In this document: positions 44,061-51,748 of the stretch, piece after piece
Position numbering within the stretch: position 1 is the stretch's first letter
Layout: the number at the start of each line of letters is the position of its first letter
Source of the DNA: an uncultured Chitinophaga sp.
GTDB taxonomy: Bacteria; Bacteroidota; Bacteroidia; Chitinophagales; Chitinophagaceae
Direction: 5' to 3'
Assembly (NCBI RefSeq): GCF_937898475.1
Contig: NZ_CALEJS010000025.1
Location: 124,001-188,000, forward strand
Length of the DNA: 64,000 nt
Notes under the pieces: generated by a model
What the model was told of the DNA's origin: nothing
The model's database searches: none
Seen by the model: only the letters and a program-made list of their open reading frames with translations
Made by a program: the position numbers and the translations under genes

Positions 44061-44480
44061 TCAGGCGCTGATAAATATTTTCATTTCGCATTGCGCGATC
44101 AGTTTACCATCCAGCATTACCTGCCCGGTTACCATCGTGGCATTCAGTACCTGCTGCCCTATTTCAGCCACGGTTTCTATGAAAGCGCCCACAGGCGGCA
44201 GTTCAAAGATCTCCAGGTCTTTTACGGCCCCGATATATCCCAGTGAGATCGGTTTGCTCTCCTGCGAGGCCAGCCAGCCTGCCCTGGCGGCAGCGGTCTG
44301 CGCAATGTTCTCCATCAGTCCCGGTGGGGTCAGCACACCATCCTGTACAAAAATATTGTCCGGGCTGATATGCAGTCCCGAACGCACAGTCCTGCCTTCC
44401 GCAGCCAGGATCCCGCCGATCATAACGAAGGGTGACCGCTGCGGGATGAATGCCGTAATATCGTCTGTGTGTATGAACAT
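44061..44480 (-). CDS. FabZ-like hotdog dehydratase subunit keeping the Glu but not the catalytic His
   Basis: The 139-residue protein aligns with FabZ at FIPQRSPFVMIGGIL (the LPHRxPFLLVD region) and at LTPPGLMENIAQTAAAR (the PGVLxxEAMAQ region), so the acid residue is kept. The FQGHFPGKP segment is replaced by FVQDGVL, with no His at the catalytic site. Alone it should be inactive or weak. It is the natural partner of the 34149-34520 protein, which has the His and lacks the acid. E. coli aryl-polyene clusters also encode two dehydratase-like proteins (ApeI and ApeP types). Predicted role: half of a composite dehydratase. Confidence 0.82.
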   Translation of the reverse strand: MFIHTDDITAFIPQRSPFVMIGGILAAEGRTVRSGLHISPDNIFVQDGVLTPPGLMENIAQTAAARAGWLASQESKPISLGYIGAVKDLEIFELPPVGAFIETVAEIGQQVLNATMVTGQVMLDGKLIAQCEMKIFISA

Positions 44481-44497
44481 CTCTAACTCTTTGTACC

Positions 44498-45394
44498 TTA
44501 CAATTGTGCTGTTTCCGTTATCTCCCAGAAGTCATAGTAGTTAAACCACTGCTCCGGGTACTTCCTCACTTTTTCCTCCAGTGCGCTTACAAATTCTGCC
44601 ACGGCTTCCTCTACGCCCTGTTGCCTGCGCCCATGGTATTCGCGGGGCGGGGTGGCATACAGGTGGTAATGCGTGCCGGTTTCCTTAAAGGCGAACACCA
44701 GCGATACCGGTACCCTGAAGGTAGCCGCCAGTAAAAAAGGCCCGGCGGGAAACAACGCTTCCCCGCCCATAAAACGCATCTTCACCGTCTTATTGCCCTC
44801 CATGAACCGGTCTGCATGCATACATACCAGCTCATTATTGCTCAGCGCGTCATTAATAGCGTAAATGTGCGATAAATCGTCCTTAATTACAATAACATTT
44901 ACATTCCGTTCGCCGGTAATGCCTTCCAGGTAGCTTTTAATACGCTGGTGCTCACCGTCAAACATCACGATATTGATACGGGTCTGCAGGCGTTTAAAAA
45001 GGTGCCCGGCTACCTCCCAGTTACCCAGGTGGGCGCTTAGCATAATGCCACCCTTTCCGGCGGCCACCAGCTCCCGTAAATAATGCTCCCCCTCGAACTG
45101 AAAAGTGAATTTATTGGGGATGCCCGCCATCACTACTATCTTGTCTATCAGTGTTTGCCCGAACAGGTAGTAGTTCCGGTATACGCCCAACAGCGAGCGG
45201 CGGCGGTTATATCCTATTTTTGTATGAAAATAATGGAAGATGGGACGGGAAGAGCTGTAGGAGAAAAGAAAGTAATACCCTGCCACAAACCTTAACAATA
45301 AATAAGCAGGCCTTACTCCTCCGTAACGCAACAATGCGATGAAAATGCGGTATCCCAGCTTGTTACCCTTGGACTTCCCCTGCCACGATGGCAT
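44498..45394 (-). CDS. LpxL/HtrB-like lysophospholipid or lipid A acyltransferase
   Basis: The 298-residue protein has an N-terminal membrane-anchoring helix and the HX4E catalytic motif in SAHLGNWEVAGH. Further motifs of the LpxL/HtrB family are HADRFMEG and the substrate segment RMFPAG-like region (MRFMGGEALFPAGPFLLAATF). These enzymes move acyl chains from acyl-ACP to lipid acceptors at the inner membrane. In aryl-polyene clusters such an acyltransferase is thought to attach the polyene to a lipid anchor. Here it may use polyenoyl-ACP delivered by the second ACP, whose gene overlaps its start by one base. Confidence 0.88.
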   Translation of the reverse strand: MPSWQGKSKGNKLGYRIFIALLRYGGVRPAYLLLRFVAGYYFLFSYSSSRPIFHYFHTKIGYNRRRSLLGVYRNYYLFGQTLIDKIVVMAGIPNKFTFQFEGEHYLRELVAAGKGGIMLSAHLGNWEVAGHLFKRLQTRINIVMFDGEHQRIKSYLEGITGERNVNVIVIKDDLSHIYAINDALSNNELVCMHADRFMEGNKTVKMRFMGGEALFPAGPFLLAATFRVPVSLVFAFKETGTHYHLYATPPREYHGRRQQGVEEAVAEFVSALEEKVRKYPEQWFNYYDFWEITETAQL

Positions 45395-45651
45395 TATACC
45401 AACTCTTTTTGTTTAATACGATGCGCTACATAATCGTAAAAGTCCTGGAAGGTAACGATGCTCTGAAAATCCTCCGGGTTCACCTTAAACCCGAAATTAT
45501 TCTCAATCACCACCACCAGGTCTATATAATCCAGGCTGTCCAGTTCAAGGGTTGACTTCAAATTGGCTTCAGGCGAGATTTTAGCGGGGTCAGCTTCAAA
45601 CTCCTCCACCAAAAACGCATTTGTTGTGTGTATGATCTCTTTAATGTCCAT
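45394..45651 (-). CDS. acyl carrier protein 2 of the polyene cluster
   Basis: The 85-residue protein has the ACP motif LELDSLDYIDLV with Ser39 as the attachment site. Its acidic helix 2 and VVVIENNFGF differ from the first ACP. The stop codon overlaps the ATG of the acyltransferase gene (TAATG), so it may deliver acyl chains to that enzyme. It is preceded by a 162-base gap with a possible promoter. Confidence 0.92.
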   Translation of the reverse strand: MDIKEIIHTTNAFLVEEFEADPAKISPEANLKSTLELDSLDYIDLVVVIENNFGFKVNPEDFQSIVTFQDFYDYVAHRIKQKELV

Positions 45652-45755
45652 AGTTCGTGTAACTCCTTCCAGTATAGGTTAAGGTTGATTAAAAAATATT
45701 TAAATAATGTGAACAGTAATGGCCTTTCCCAATTGTTTCAATGGTAAATCGGCTC

Positions 45756-45763
45756 CAAAGTTA
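45756..45763 (-). promoter_or_regulatory. possible -7 box before the second ACP gene
   Basis: On the minus strand TAACTTTG matches TAnnTTTG, about 105 bases before the ACP start, in a 162-base gap that has no gene. No -33 TTTG is seen at the normal distance, so the promoter is tentative. If real, it starts a second transcription unit within the cluster. Confidence 0.35.
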
Positions 45764-45813
45764 ATAATATATTATAAGTTATCGCACAGCGCTTAAGTAA
45801 CGGGGTTAATATT

Positions 45814-47040
45814 CTATTTTCCCTCCCACCTGCGGACAATCAGGGACGAGTTTGTACCGCCAAATCCAAAAGAATTAGACAAAAATATATTAAAATCTTT
45901 ATTAATGGTACTGGCGGCTATATTTAATCTAGCCGCGTCCTCATCGGGGTGCTCCAGGTTAATATTCGGGGCAATGAAGCTGTGCTGCATCATCAGCATG
46001 GAGTAAACGATCTCGCTGGCGCCCGCCATCCAGCACTCATGGCCTGTCATCGACTTGGTAGAGCTGATATAGGGCCTGGAGGCGCCAAACACCTCATACA
46101 GGGCTTTTGCCTCGCTGGTATCGCCTGCCGGGGTAGAAGTAGCGTGGGCGTTGATGTAAGGAATGTCTTTCGGTTCCAGGCCTGCATCTTTCAGGGCAAT
46201 CTGCAGCGATCTTACCGGGCCTTCCACCGTGGGATTGGAAATATGCGCGCCGTTGGAAGAGAAGCCATAGCCCAGCACTTCGCCCAGGATAGTGGCGCCC
46301 CGGCGCTGCGCTGATTCCAGGCTTTCCAGGATCACGGTAGCAGCGCCCCCGCTGGGTACCAGGCCGTCGCGGTCGCGGTCAAAAGGTCGGGACGCCTTTG
46401 CCGGATCATCTTCCCGTACAGAGAAGGTAGCGATACCGTCAAAGTTGCCCATGGCGTACATATTGATCTCCTGGGCCCCTCCGCAGATCACACAATCCTG
46501 CATGCCGCTCCTGATGAACATATAGCCCAGGCCGATGGCATGCGAGCCACTGGCGCAGGCTGCGCTCACACTGAAATTAATGCCCTTCAGCTTGAAGATG
46601 GTAGCCAGGTTCATATTAACGGTAGAGTTCATGGTCTGGAACACCGAACCTGAACCCACCAGCATTGTATCCTTTTTCTCCCGTATGATGTCCATAGATT
46701 CTATCACCGGTTTGGCGGTACTGTCATTACCAAACAGGATACCCACTTCCGTACGGTCTATATAATCCGCATCTATTCCCGATTGCGCCAGCGCTTCCCG
46801 GGTGCTCATATAGGCAAACTCCGCCTGCTCGGGCATGGTTAGCCGCGCCCTGCGGTCCAGCAATCCCTTCAGATCAGGCCGTTGTACATACCCCGTAAGG
46901 GCGGAACGATAACCGAACGCCTTCCTTTCCGGATCCATGATAATTCCTGACTTTCCATGGTACAGCGAATCCTTTACTTCCTCCAGGTTCTTACCAATAC
47001 AGGAATAGATCCCCATACCTGTTATCACTACACGAGTCAT
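45814..47040 (-). CDS. beta-ketoacyl-ACP synthase II (FabF-type) of the polyene cluster
   Basis: The protein has 408 residues from ATG 47040 (MTRVVITGMG), a standard FabF start. The triad is complete: Cys162 in SAACASGSHAI, His in NAHATSTPAGD and His in SMTGHECWMAG. The latter differs from the usual GHxLGA but keeps the His. It may be the main elongating ketosynthase. It follows FabG after a 90-base periodic spacer. A separate role in primary fatty-acid synthesis is possible, but the surroundings argue for the pigment. Confidence 0.92.
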   Translation of the reverse strand: MTRVVITGMGIYSCIGKNLEEVKDSLYHGKSGIIMDPERKAFGYRSALTGYVQRPDLKGLLDRRARLTMPEQAEFAYMSTREALAQSGIDADYIDRTEVGILFGNDSTAKPVIESMDIIREKKDTMLVGSGSVFQTMNSTVNMNLATIFKLKGINFSVSAACASGSHAIGLGYMFIRSGMQDCVICGGAQEINMYAMGNFDGIATFSVREDDPAKASRPFDRDRDGLVPSGGAATVILESLESAQRRGATILGEVLGYGFSSNGAHISNPTVEGPVRSLQIALKDAGLEPKDIPYINAHATSTPAGDTSEAKALYEVFGASRPYISSTKSMTGHECWMAGASEIVYSMLMMQHSFIAPNINLEHPDEDAARLNIAASTINKDFNIFLSNSFGFGGTNSSLIVRRWEGK

Positions 47041-47130
47041 ATGCAAGCTATTGGCTTTTTGCTTTTAGCTGTCTGCGGCAGCCACAAAGGGCTAATGGCC
47101 GGTGGCCGACAGCTAACCGCTGTTATCTTA
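47041..47130 (-). repeat. heptad-periodic intergenic tract 9, starting at the fabG stop codon
   Basis: The plus strand reads GCTATTG, GCTTTTT and further GC-initial words to GCGGCAG, all at 7-base steps. A second block follows with GGCCGGT, GGCCGAC at the same step. TTAGCTGTC and GACAGCTAA form a nine-base inverted repeat enclosing a GCCAC/GTGGC inner stem. The tract fills the space from the fabG stop to the ketosynthase ATG. Confidence 0.75.
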
Positions 47131-47856
47131 AGTATATAATCCCCCGTTTACAGACAGTACCTCACCCGTTACATAGGAGGATGCTTTGGAGGCAAAGAAG
47201 CCCACCGCATCCGCCACTTCTTCTGCCGTGCCAAAACGGTTCATCGGCACCAGGGTAGCCAGCTCCTTTTCATTCAGCTCGGCGGTCATGTCTGTTTTGA
47301 TATAGCCCGGGGCCACTGCATTTACCGTTACCCCTCTTTTGGCAACTTCCTGGGCCAGGGCCTTGGTAGCGCCTATAATACCGGCTTTGGCGGCCGAATA
47401 ATTGGTCTGCCCGGGCAACCCCTTGATACCTGATAATGAAACAATATTGATGATCCGGCCGTAACGCTTCAGCAACATGCCGTTCAGCACCTGCTTGGTT
47501 ACGTAGAAGAATCCGTTCAAACTGGTATTCAATACATTGTGCCACTGGGTGCTATTCATCCAGAAAAGCAGGTTGTCTTCCCGTATACCCGCATTATTCA
47601 CCAGCACCTCCACCTGTTTATCTTTATTGCTCTCCAGCCAGGCGCCCAGCACCTGCTGCACGTCCGTTTCACTGCCCACATCAAACTGCAGCAACGCTCC
47701 ATTGCCGCCCGCCGCACGTACCCCATCCAGGGTTTCCTGCGCAGCGGCCGCATTGCCTTTATAGTTGATGATCACATAATAGCCCATGGCGGCCATCTTC
47801 AAACATATTGCCCGTCCTATTCCTCTTGACCCGCCGGTAACTAAAGCACAGTTCAT
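47128..47856 (-). CDS. fabG: 3-oxoacyl-ACP reductase of the polyene cluster
   Basis: The 242-residue short-chain dehydrogenase has the NADPH motif VTGGSRGIGRAI, the NNAG motif, catalytic Ser in IVSLSGIKG and Tyr-Lys in NYSAAKAG. The C-terminus VTGEVLSVNGG is typical of FabG. It would reduce beta-keto intermediates to beta-hydroxy for the paired dehydratase. It is the second gene of the cluster in transcription order, after the ammonia-lyase and a periodic spacer. The canonical motifs leave little doubt about the family. Confidence 0.93.
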   Translation of the reverse strand: MNCALVTGGSRGIGRAICLKMAAMGYYVIINYKGNAAAAQETLDGVRAAGGNGALLQFDVGSETDVQQVLGAWLESNKDKQVEVLVNNAGIREDNLLFWMNSTQWHNVLNTSLNGFFYVTKQVLNGMLLKRYGRIINIVSLSGIKGLPGQTNYSAAKAGIIGATKALAQEVAKRGVTVNAVAPGYIKTDMTAELNEKELATLVPMNRFGTAEEVADAVGFFASKASSYVTGEVLSVNGGLYT

Positions 47857-47932
47857 ATAATTCAGGTTGCTTAATTATTAATAGCAGCTATCAGCTGTTA
47901 GCATTTAGCCAGCTGCCAATAGCTAACAGCTA
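47857..47932 (-). repeat. heptad-periodic intergenic tract 10, starting at the ammonia-lyase stop codon
   Basis: The clearest case. On the plus strand seven successive 7-base words end in AGC or TGC, for example TATCAGC, TGTTAGC, and later CAATAGC, TAACAGC. AGCTGTTAGC and GCTAACAGCT are exact ten-base inverted repeats with a 19-base loop. The TAG stop of the ammonia-lyase gene is itself part of a word. Confidence 0.8.
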
Positions 47933-49465
47933 CACCATCACCGGTACCTGTTCTACCAGGTATTCCTTGATCTTTTGCAGATCCTTATACTTAGGGCTGT
48001 CCTCGATAAATTTAGGGAAAATAGCCCTTACTTCCCGGTAGATGCGCTGTGAGAAGCTGGAGAGCCTGTCCTGGCAGTTCAGGTAATCTACAGCCTGCAG
48101 CATGGTCATTACCTGGATGGACAGCACTTCAAAAGTATTCTCTATTACCCGGTTAGCCATCAGGGCGGCGTTACAGCCCATGCTCACAATATCCTGGTTA
48201 TCATTGTTATTGGGAATACTGTGCACATACATGGGGAAAGACAGTGTCTGGTTCTCCGCCACGGTAGAGGTAGCGGTGAACTGCACGCCCTGCATGCCGA
48301 AATTGAAGCCCAGCTTGCCCAGGTTCATAAAGGGCGGGAACTTGTGGTTCAGCTTGTCGTTCATCAGGTAGTTCAGCTGCCTTTCAGAAAGCATGCTTAA
48401 ACGGGTGATGGCGATCTTCAGCTTGTCCATTTCCAGGGAGATATAGTCGCCATGGAAATTACCGCCGTGATATACGTTCTTGTGATGATGGTCTACCACC
48501 GGGTTATCGCTGACGGAGTTCAGCTCCTGTGTCACCACTTTCTCTGCCTGCTGCAGGGTGTCGTACACAGGGCCCAGTATCTGCGGCACACAGCGCAGGG
48601 AGTAGTACTCCTGCACCTTGTCTTTAAAGATCTCTTCTTCCAGCTCTTTATACAGGTGGTCCGGGCGGTGCCGTATCATTTTGCTGTCTTTCAGCATATC
48701 GCGCATCACTTCGGCGATCCGGTTCTGTCCCCGGTGTTGCTTCACCACATTCAGCTCGTAGGACAGGTGATCGTCGAAAGCTTCCACTATTTCATTAATC
48801 ATGGCAGAGAGGGTGCAGCTCCAGCCCAGCAGTTTTTTGGCCTCGATGAGGTTTACCAGCCCGGCGCCCGTCATGGCCGAAGTACCGTTGATCACGGCCA
48901 GGCCTTCGCGGATATGCACTTTCATAGGCTGCAGCCCCAGCCTGGCAAATACCGCTGCCGCAGGCTGTATCTTATCTTCATACAGCACCTCTCCTTCTCC
49001 TATCAGCACCAGCGCCAGGTGCGCCAGCTGTACCAGGTCGCCGCTGGCGCCCACCCCGCCGTGCTCAAACACACAGGGATAAACATCGTTATTGATCAGC
49101 TCTTTCAGCAGGATCACCACATCCGGGTGCACCCCTGAATGAGCCTGCATAAAACTGTTCAGGCGGGCAATCATCAGGCCTTTGGTCAGCAGCGGGGCCA
49201 GGCATTTCCCCGCGCCGGAGCTGTGGCTCCTGATCAGGTTGTACTGCAGTTGCAGCGTATCTGCCTCCGGTATACGGTACTGGGCCATAGGTCCAAAACC
49301 GGTGTTGATACCATAGATCAGTTTTTTGGCAGAGAATTGCTGCAGGAACAGGAAATTATCCCGTACCTGCTGTAAAGCTCCTTCTTCCAGCTCCAGCTTT
49401 TCATGCCCAAACAGCACACGGTATACTTCATCTAAGGAAAGCGCCTTACTTCCTACTAGGATCAT
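47930..49465 (-). CDS. aromatic amino acid ammonia-lyase (tyrosine ammonia-lyase-like, HAL/PAL family)
   Basis: The 511-residue protein carries the MIO-forming Ala140-Ser141-Gly142 in GVGASGDLVQLAHLAL, Tyr51 in YGINTGFG, and NLIRSHSSGAG. It is the first gene of the cluster and should make trans-cinnamate or p-coumarate, with loss of ammonia, as the aryl starter. The substrate-switch position reads Ser80-His81, which in classical rules suggests histidine. However, the F. johnsoniae flexirubin-cluster tyrosine ammonia-lyase, as I recall, has the same SHSSG context. Tyrosine is therefore likeliest; histidine use cannot be ruled out from the sequence alone. Confidence 0.9.
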   Translation of the reverse strand: MILVGSKALSLDEVYRVLFGHEKLELEEGALQQVRDNFLFLQQFSAKKLIYGINTGFGPMAQYRIPEADTLQLQYNLIRSHSSGAGKCLAPLLTKGLMIARLNSFMQAHSGVHPDVVILLKELINNDVYPCVFEHGGVGASGDLVQLAHLALVLIGEGEVLYEDKIQPAAAVFARLGLQPMKVHIREGLAVINGTSAMTGAGLVNLIEAKKLLGWSCTLSAMINEIVEAFDDHLSYELNVVKQHRGQNRIAEVMRDMLKDSKMIRHRPDHLYKELEEEIFKDKVQEYYSLRCVPQILGPVYDTLQQAEKVVTQELNSVSDNPVVDHHHKNVYHGGNFHGDYISLEMDKLKIAITRLSMLSERQLNYLMNDKLNHKFPPFMNLGKLGFNFGMQGVQFTATSTVAENQTLSFPMYVHSIPNNNDNQDIVSMGCNAALMANRVIENTFEVLSIQVMTMLQAVDYLNCQDRLSSFSQRIYREVRAIFPKFIEDSPKYKDLQKIKEYLVEQVPVMV

Positions 49466-49503
49466 TATTTTAAATTAAATTATTTACTATATGTAAAAAC
49501 GCA

Positions 49504-49538
49504 CAAAGGTAATAAAATAGTCCCGTTGAAAGTTCAAA
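49504..49538 (-). promoter_or_regulatory. promoter of the aryl-polyene operon, before the ammonia-lyase gene
   Basis: On the minus strand TACCTTTG at 49504-49511 fits TAnnTTTG, and TTTG at 49535-49538 lies 23 bases upstream, within the 17-23 range reported for Flavobacteria-type promoters. The expected start is about 30 bases before the ATG. This is probably the main promoter of the pigment genes. It overlaps the end of the periodic tract described at 49520-49693. Confidence 0.6.
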
Positions 49539-49693
49539 AGTTTGAGGGATTAAACGTTTGAGGTTTGAGGTTCGTTGAAGGTTAAAGGTTAAAAATTGCC
49601 GTCTTACCTGATCAGCAACCTGTATCAGGTAAAGTCTTTGCCCTTAACCGCTGACTTCCAACGAACCTCAAACCTCAAACTTTCAAACGTTTA
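49520..49693 (-). repeat. periodic intergenic tract 11 with a 22-base perfect inverted repeat
   Basis: Bases 49556-49577 and 49659-49680 are exact reverse complements made of GTTTGAG words. Inside, TTACCTGAT at 49604-49612 and ATCAGGTAA at 49624-49632 form a nine-base stem, and GGTTAA/TTAACC pair in between. The structure runs from the stop codon of the CNNM-type gene to the promoter of the pigment operon. Words step by 7 or 8 bases. It may insulate the two transcription units. Confidence 0.8.
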
Positions 49694-50986
49694 TTCTTCC
49701 GCGTCTGTTGGTTGTGGCGTTGTCACCATCACTTTATCAATGCGGTGAACATCCATATCGACGATCTCAAAGGTAAATCCTCTCCATTCAAATTTCTCAC
49801 CTGTTTGGGGGATATGTTCCAGGTGGTGCAGTATAAAGCCTGCGAGGGTATCGAATTCCTGCTCGAATTCGGCCATCCAGTCTTCCTTGTCAAATTCGCT
49901 GAGGAAATCGTAGAAGGGTATCTGTGCGTCTACCAGGTAAGTGCCGTCTTCCCGCTTTACCATTTCATAGTCTTCGGGCTGGCCGGTTTCAGGCATATCG
50001 CCTACAATCGCCTCCAGGATGTCGTTCAGGGTGATCATCCCCAGGAAGGTGCCGTATTCATCCACGATAAAGGCGGCATGTACCTGGGTTTCCTTGAACT
50101 TTTCAAGTACCTGGTAAGCAGTATTATTTTCCGGTACAAACAGGGGTTTACGGATCAGCGGCTTCAGCGAAAAATTGTTGCTGGCCGCCGCGGCATACAG
50201 GTCTTTAATGGAAATGATGCCCTTGATGCTGTCTATCTGGCCCTCGCACACCGGGTAAACGGAGTGCAGGCTGTTATTGATCCTGCGTTTGGAGCTCTCA
50301 ACCGGTTCATTGATGTCCAGCCATACAATATCGGTACGGTGGGTCATCAGGGAGGTGATGTTACGGTCGCCCAGGTGAAATACCCGTTCAATGATCTCCT
50401 GTTCCGTTTCTTCAATGGCCCCTGAGCTGGTGCCTTCGTTGATCATGGCCTTGATCTCCTCTTCCGTTATATGCTGATCGGAGGTTTTTAATTTAAAGAC
50501 CCTGACAATTAAGTTGGTAGAAACGCTCAAAAACCAGATGAAGGGAAAGGTAAGCCGCGACACCATGGTCATGGGCTGCGCCATGGTTTTGGCAATGAAT
50601 TCCGGGCGGGCCAGTCCGATGCGTTTGGGTACCAGCTCTCCCAGCACCAGTGAAAAGTAGGTGATAACGATCACGATCACGCCGGTAGCAATACCGCTGC
50701 TGTAGGGGCGGAATACTTCAATCTGGCTGATGTATGCCATCAGGTCAGCTTTCAGGTTCTCGCCGGAGTAGATACCGGTAAGGATACCTATCAGTGTAAT
50801 GCCTATTTGAACGGTGGAAAGGAATTTATCCGGGTTGTTGGCCAGTTTTAGCGCTGCCTTTGCCTGTTCATCGCCTTTGTTGGCCTGATGCTCTAACCTG
50901 ACCTTACGTGCGGAAACCATGGCTATCTCTGACATTGAGAAAATTCCATTCAGTAGGATCAGGATGAGGATAATGACGACTTCCAT
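49691..50986 (-). CDS. CNNM/CorC-type membrane protein (DUF21, CBS pair, CorC_HlyC)
   Basis: The 431-residue protein has an N-terminal DUF21 membrane domain with about four helices (residues 1-190). The CBS-domain pair covers about 200-330 (LMTHRTDIVWLD, GIISIKDLYA, VDEYGTFLGMITLNDILEAIVG). The C-terminal CorC_HlyC domain covers about 345-425. The family, often misnamed hemolysin, is linked to Mg2+ or Co2+ efflux and to membrane maintenance. Its stop leads straight into a large folded spacer before the pigment operon. There is no link in function to its neighbours that can be seen. Confidence 0.92.
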   Translation of the reverse strand: MEVVIILILILLNGIFSMSEIAMVSARKVRLEHQANKGDEQAKAALKLANNPDKFLSTVQIGITLIGILTGIYSGENLKADLMAYISQIEVFRPYSSGIATGVIVIVITYFSLVLGELVPKRIGLARPEFIAKTMAQPMTMVSRLTFPFIWFLSVSTNLIVRVFKLKTSDQHITEEEIKAMINEGTSSGAIEETEQEIIERVFHLGDRNITSLMTHRTDIVWLDINEPVESSKRRINNSLHSVYPVCEGQIDSIKGIISIKDLYAAAASNNFSLKPLIRKPLFVPENNTAYQVLEKFKETQVHAAFIVDEYGTFLGMITLNDILEAIVGDMPETGQPEDYEMVKREDGTYLVDAQIPFYDFLSEFDKEDWMAEFEQEFDTLAGFILHHLEHIPQTGEKFEWRGFTFEIVDMDVHRIDKVMVTTPQPTDAEE

Positions 50987-51010
50987 GATATAAAGGCTAA
51001 AAATAAAAAA

Positions 51011-51748
51011 TTATTCAAATATTAAGGTAAGAAATGCCAAAACAATCCCCGCAGCAAACGCCAGTACTTTACGCCTGCTCAATTCATGGTGACGGGTGCC
51101 GCTTTCATAGAATATAGTAGTGGAAATATGCAGAAATGCGCCTATTACCAGGGCGGTAAGGTAAACCAGTGATGCGGTAAGGGTGGCGGATTGATCGCCC
51201 AGCAGGCTTGCCAGCAGGGCCGCCAGGGGCGTTACCAGCGAGAACAGGGCCAGTATCCGCCATAAGGCGGCACGAGGCTGATGTGCATGCGTCATCACCG
51301 TGATCAGGGTAAGGGCCTCCGGCACCTTGTGCGCCGCAATGCCCAGCGCCAGGGAAGGCAGGGCAGACCTGTCTTCAAACCGCAACCCCAGCGGAATACC
51401 CTCCATAAAGGCATGGATAGACAATCCCACCAGCAGCGGGCTAACGGATATATGGTGATGGTGGCCGGTGGCAGGCGGGAGGTGCGTATGACCATGTTCC
51501 ATGCCATGCGACAGCTGCTGCAGGAATACCTGCAGGAAAAAGCCCAGTACGATATATACACCTGCCGTATGCCCCAGTTCCTGGTACACTTCCGGCAGCA
51601 GGTGCATGATCGTGATCCCGAAAAGAAATGCACCGGTAAAGGCCAGGAGGTATATAGGTAAATTGGGATGCAGCCGCTTAACGGTCATAGGAATGACTCC
51701 GCCGCCAATCGTAGCTGCCAGTATTAATATCAAATAACTCCAGTTCAT
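51011..51748 (-). CDS. ZIP-family metal transporter
   Basis: The 245-residue protein starts at ATG 51748. Its start overlaps the PAP2 gene stop by four bases, and an upstream in-frame start would run through the PAP2 gene and is rejected. About eight membrane helices are seen, and a His-rich cytoplasmic loop HGMEHGHTHLPPATGHHHH joins helices 3 and 4. The HAFMEGIPLGL and HKVPEALTL motifs on helices 4 and 5 are the ZIP metal-binding sites. It should import Zn2+ or a related divalent cation across the inner membrane. Confidence 0.93.
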   Translation of the reverse strand: MNWSYLILILAATIGGGVIPMTVKRLHPNLPIYLLAFTGAFLFGITIMHLLPEVYQELGHTAGVYIVLGFFLQVFLQQLSHGMEHGHTHLPPATGHHHHISVSPLLVGLSIHAFMEGIPLGLRFEDRSALPSLALGIAAHKVPEALTLITVMTHAHQPRAALWRILALFSLVTPLAALLASLLGDQSATLTASLVYLTALVIGAFLHISTTIFYESGTRHHELSRRKVLAFAAGIVLAFLTLIFE

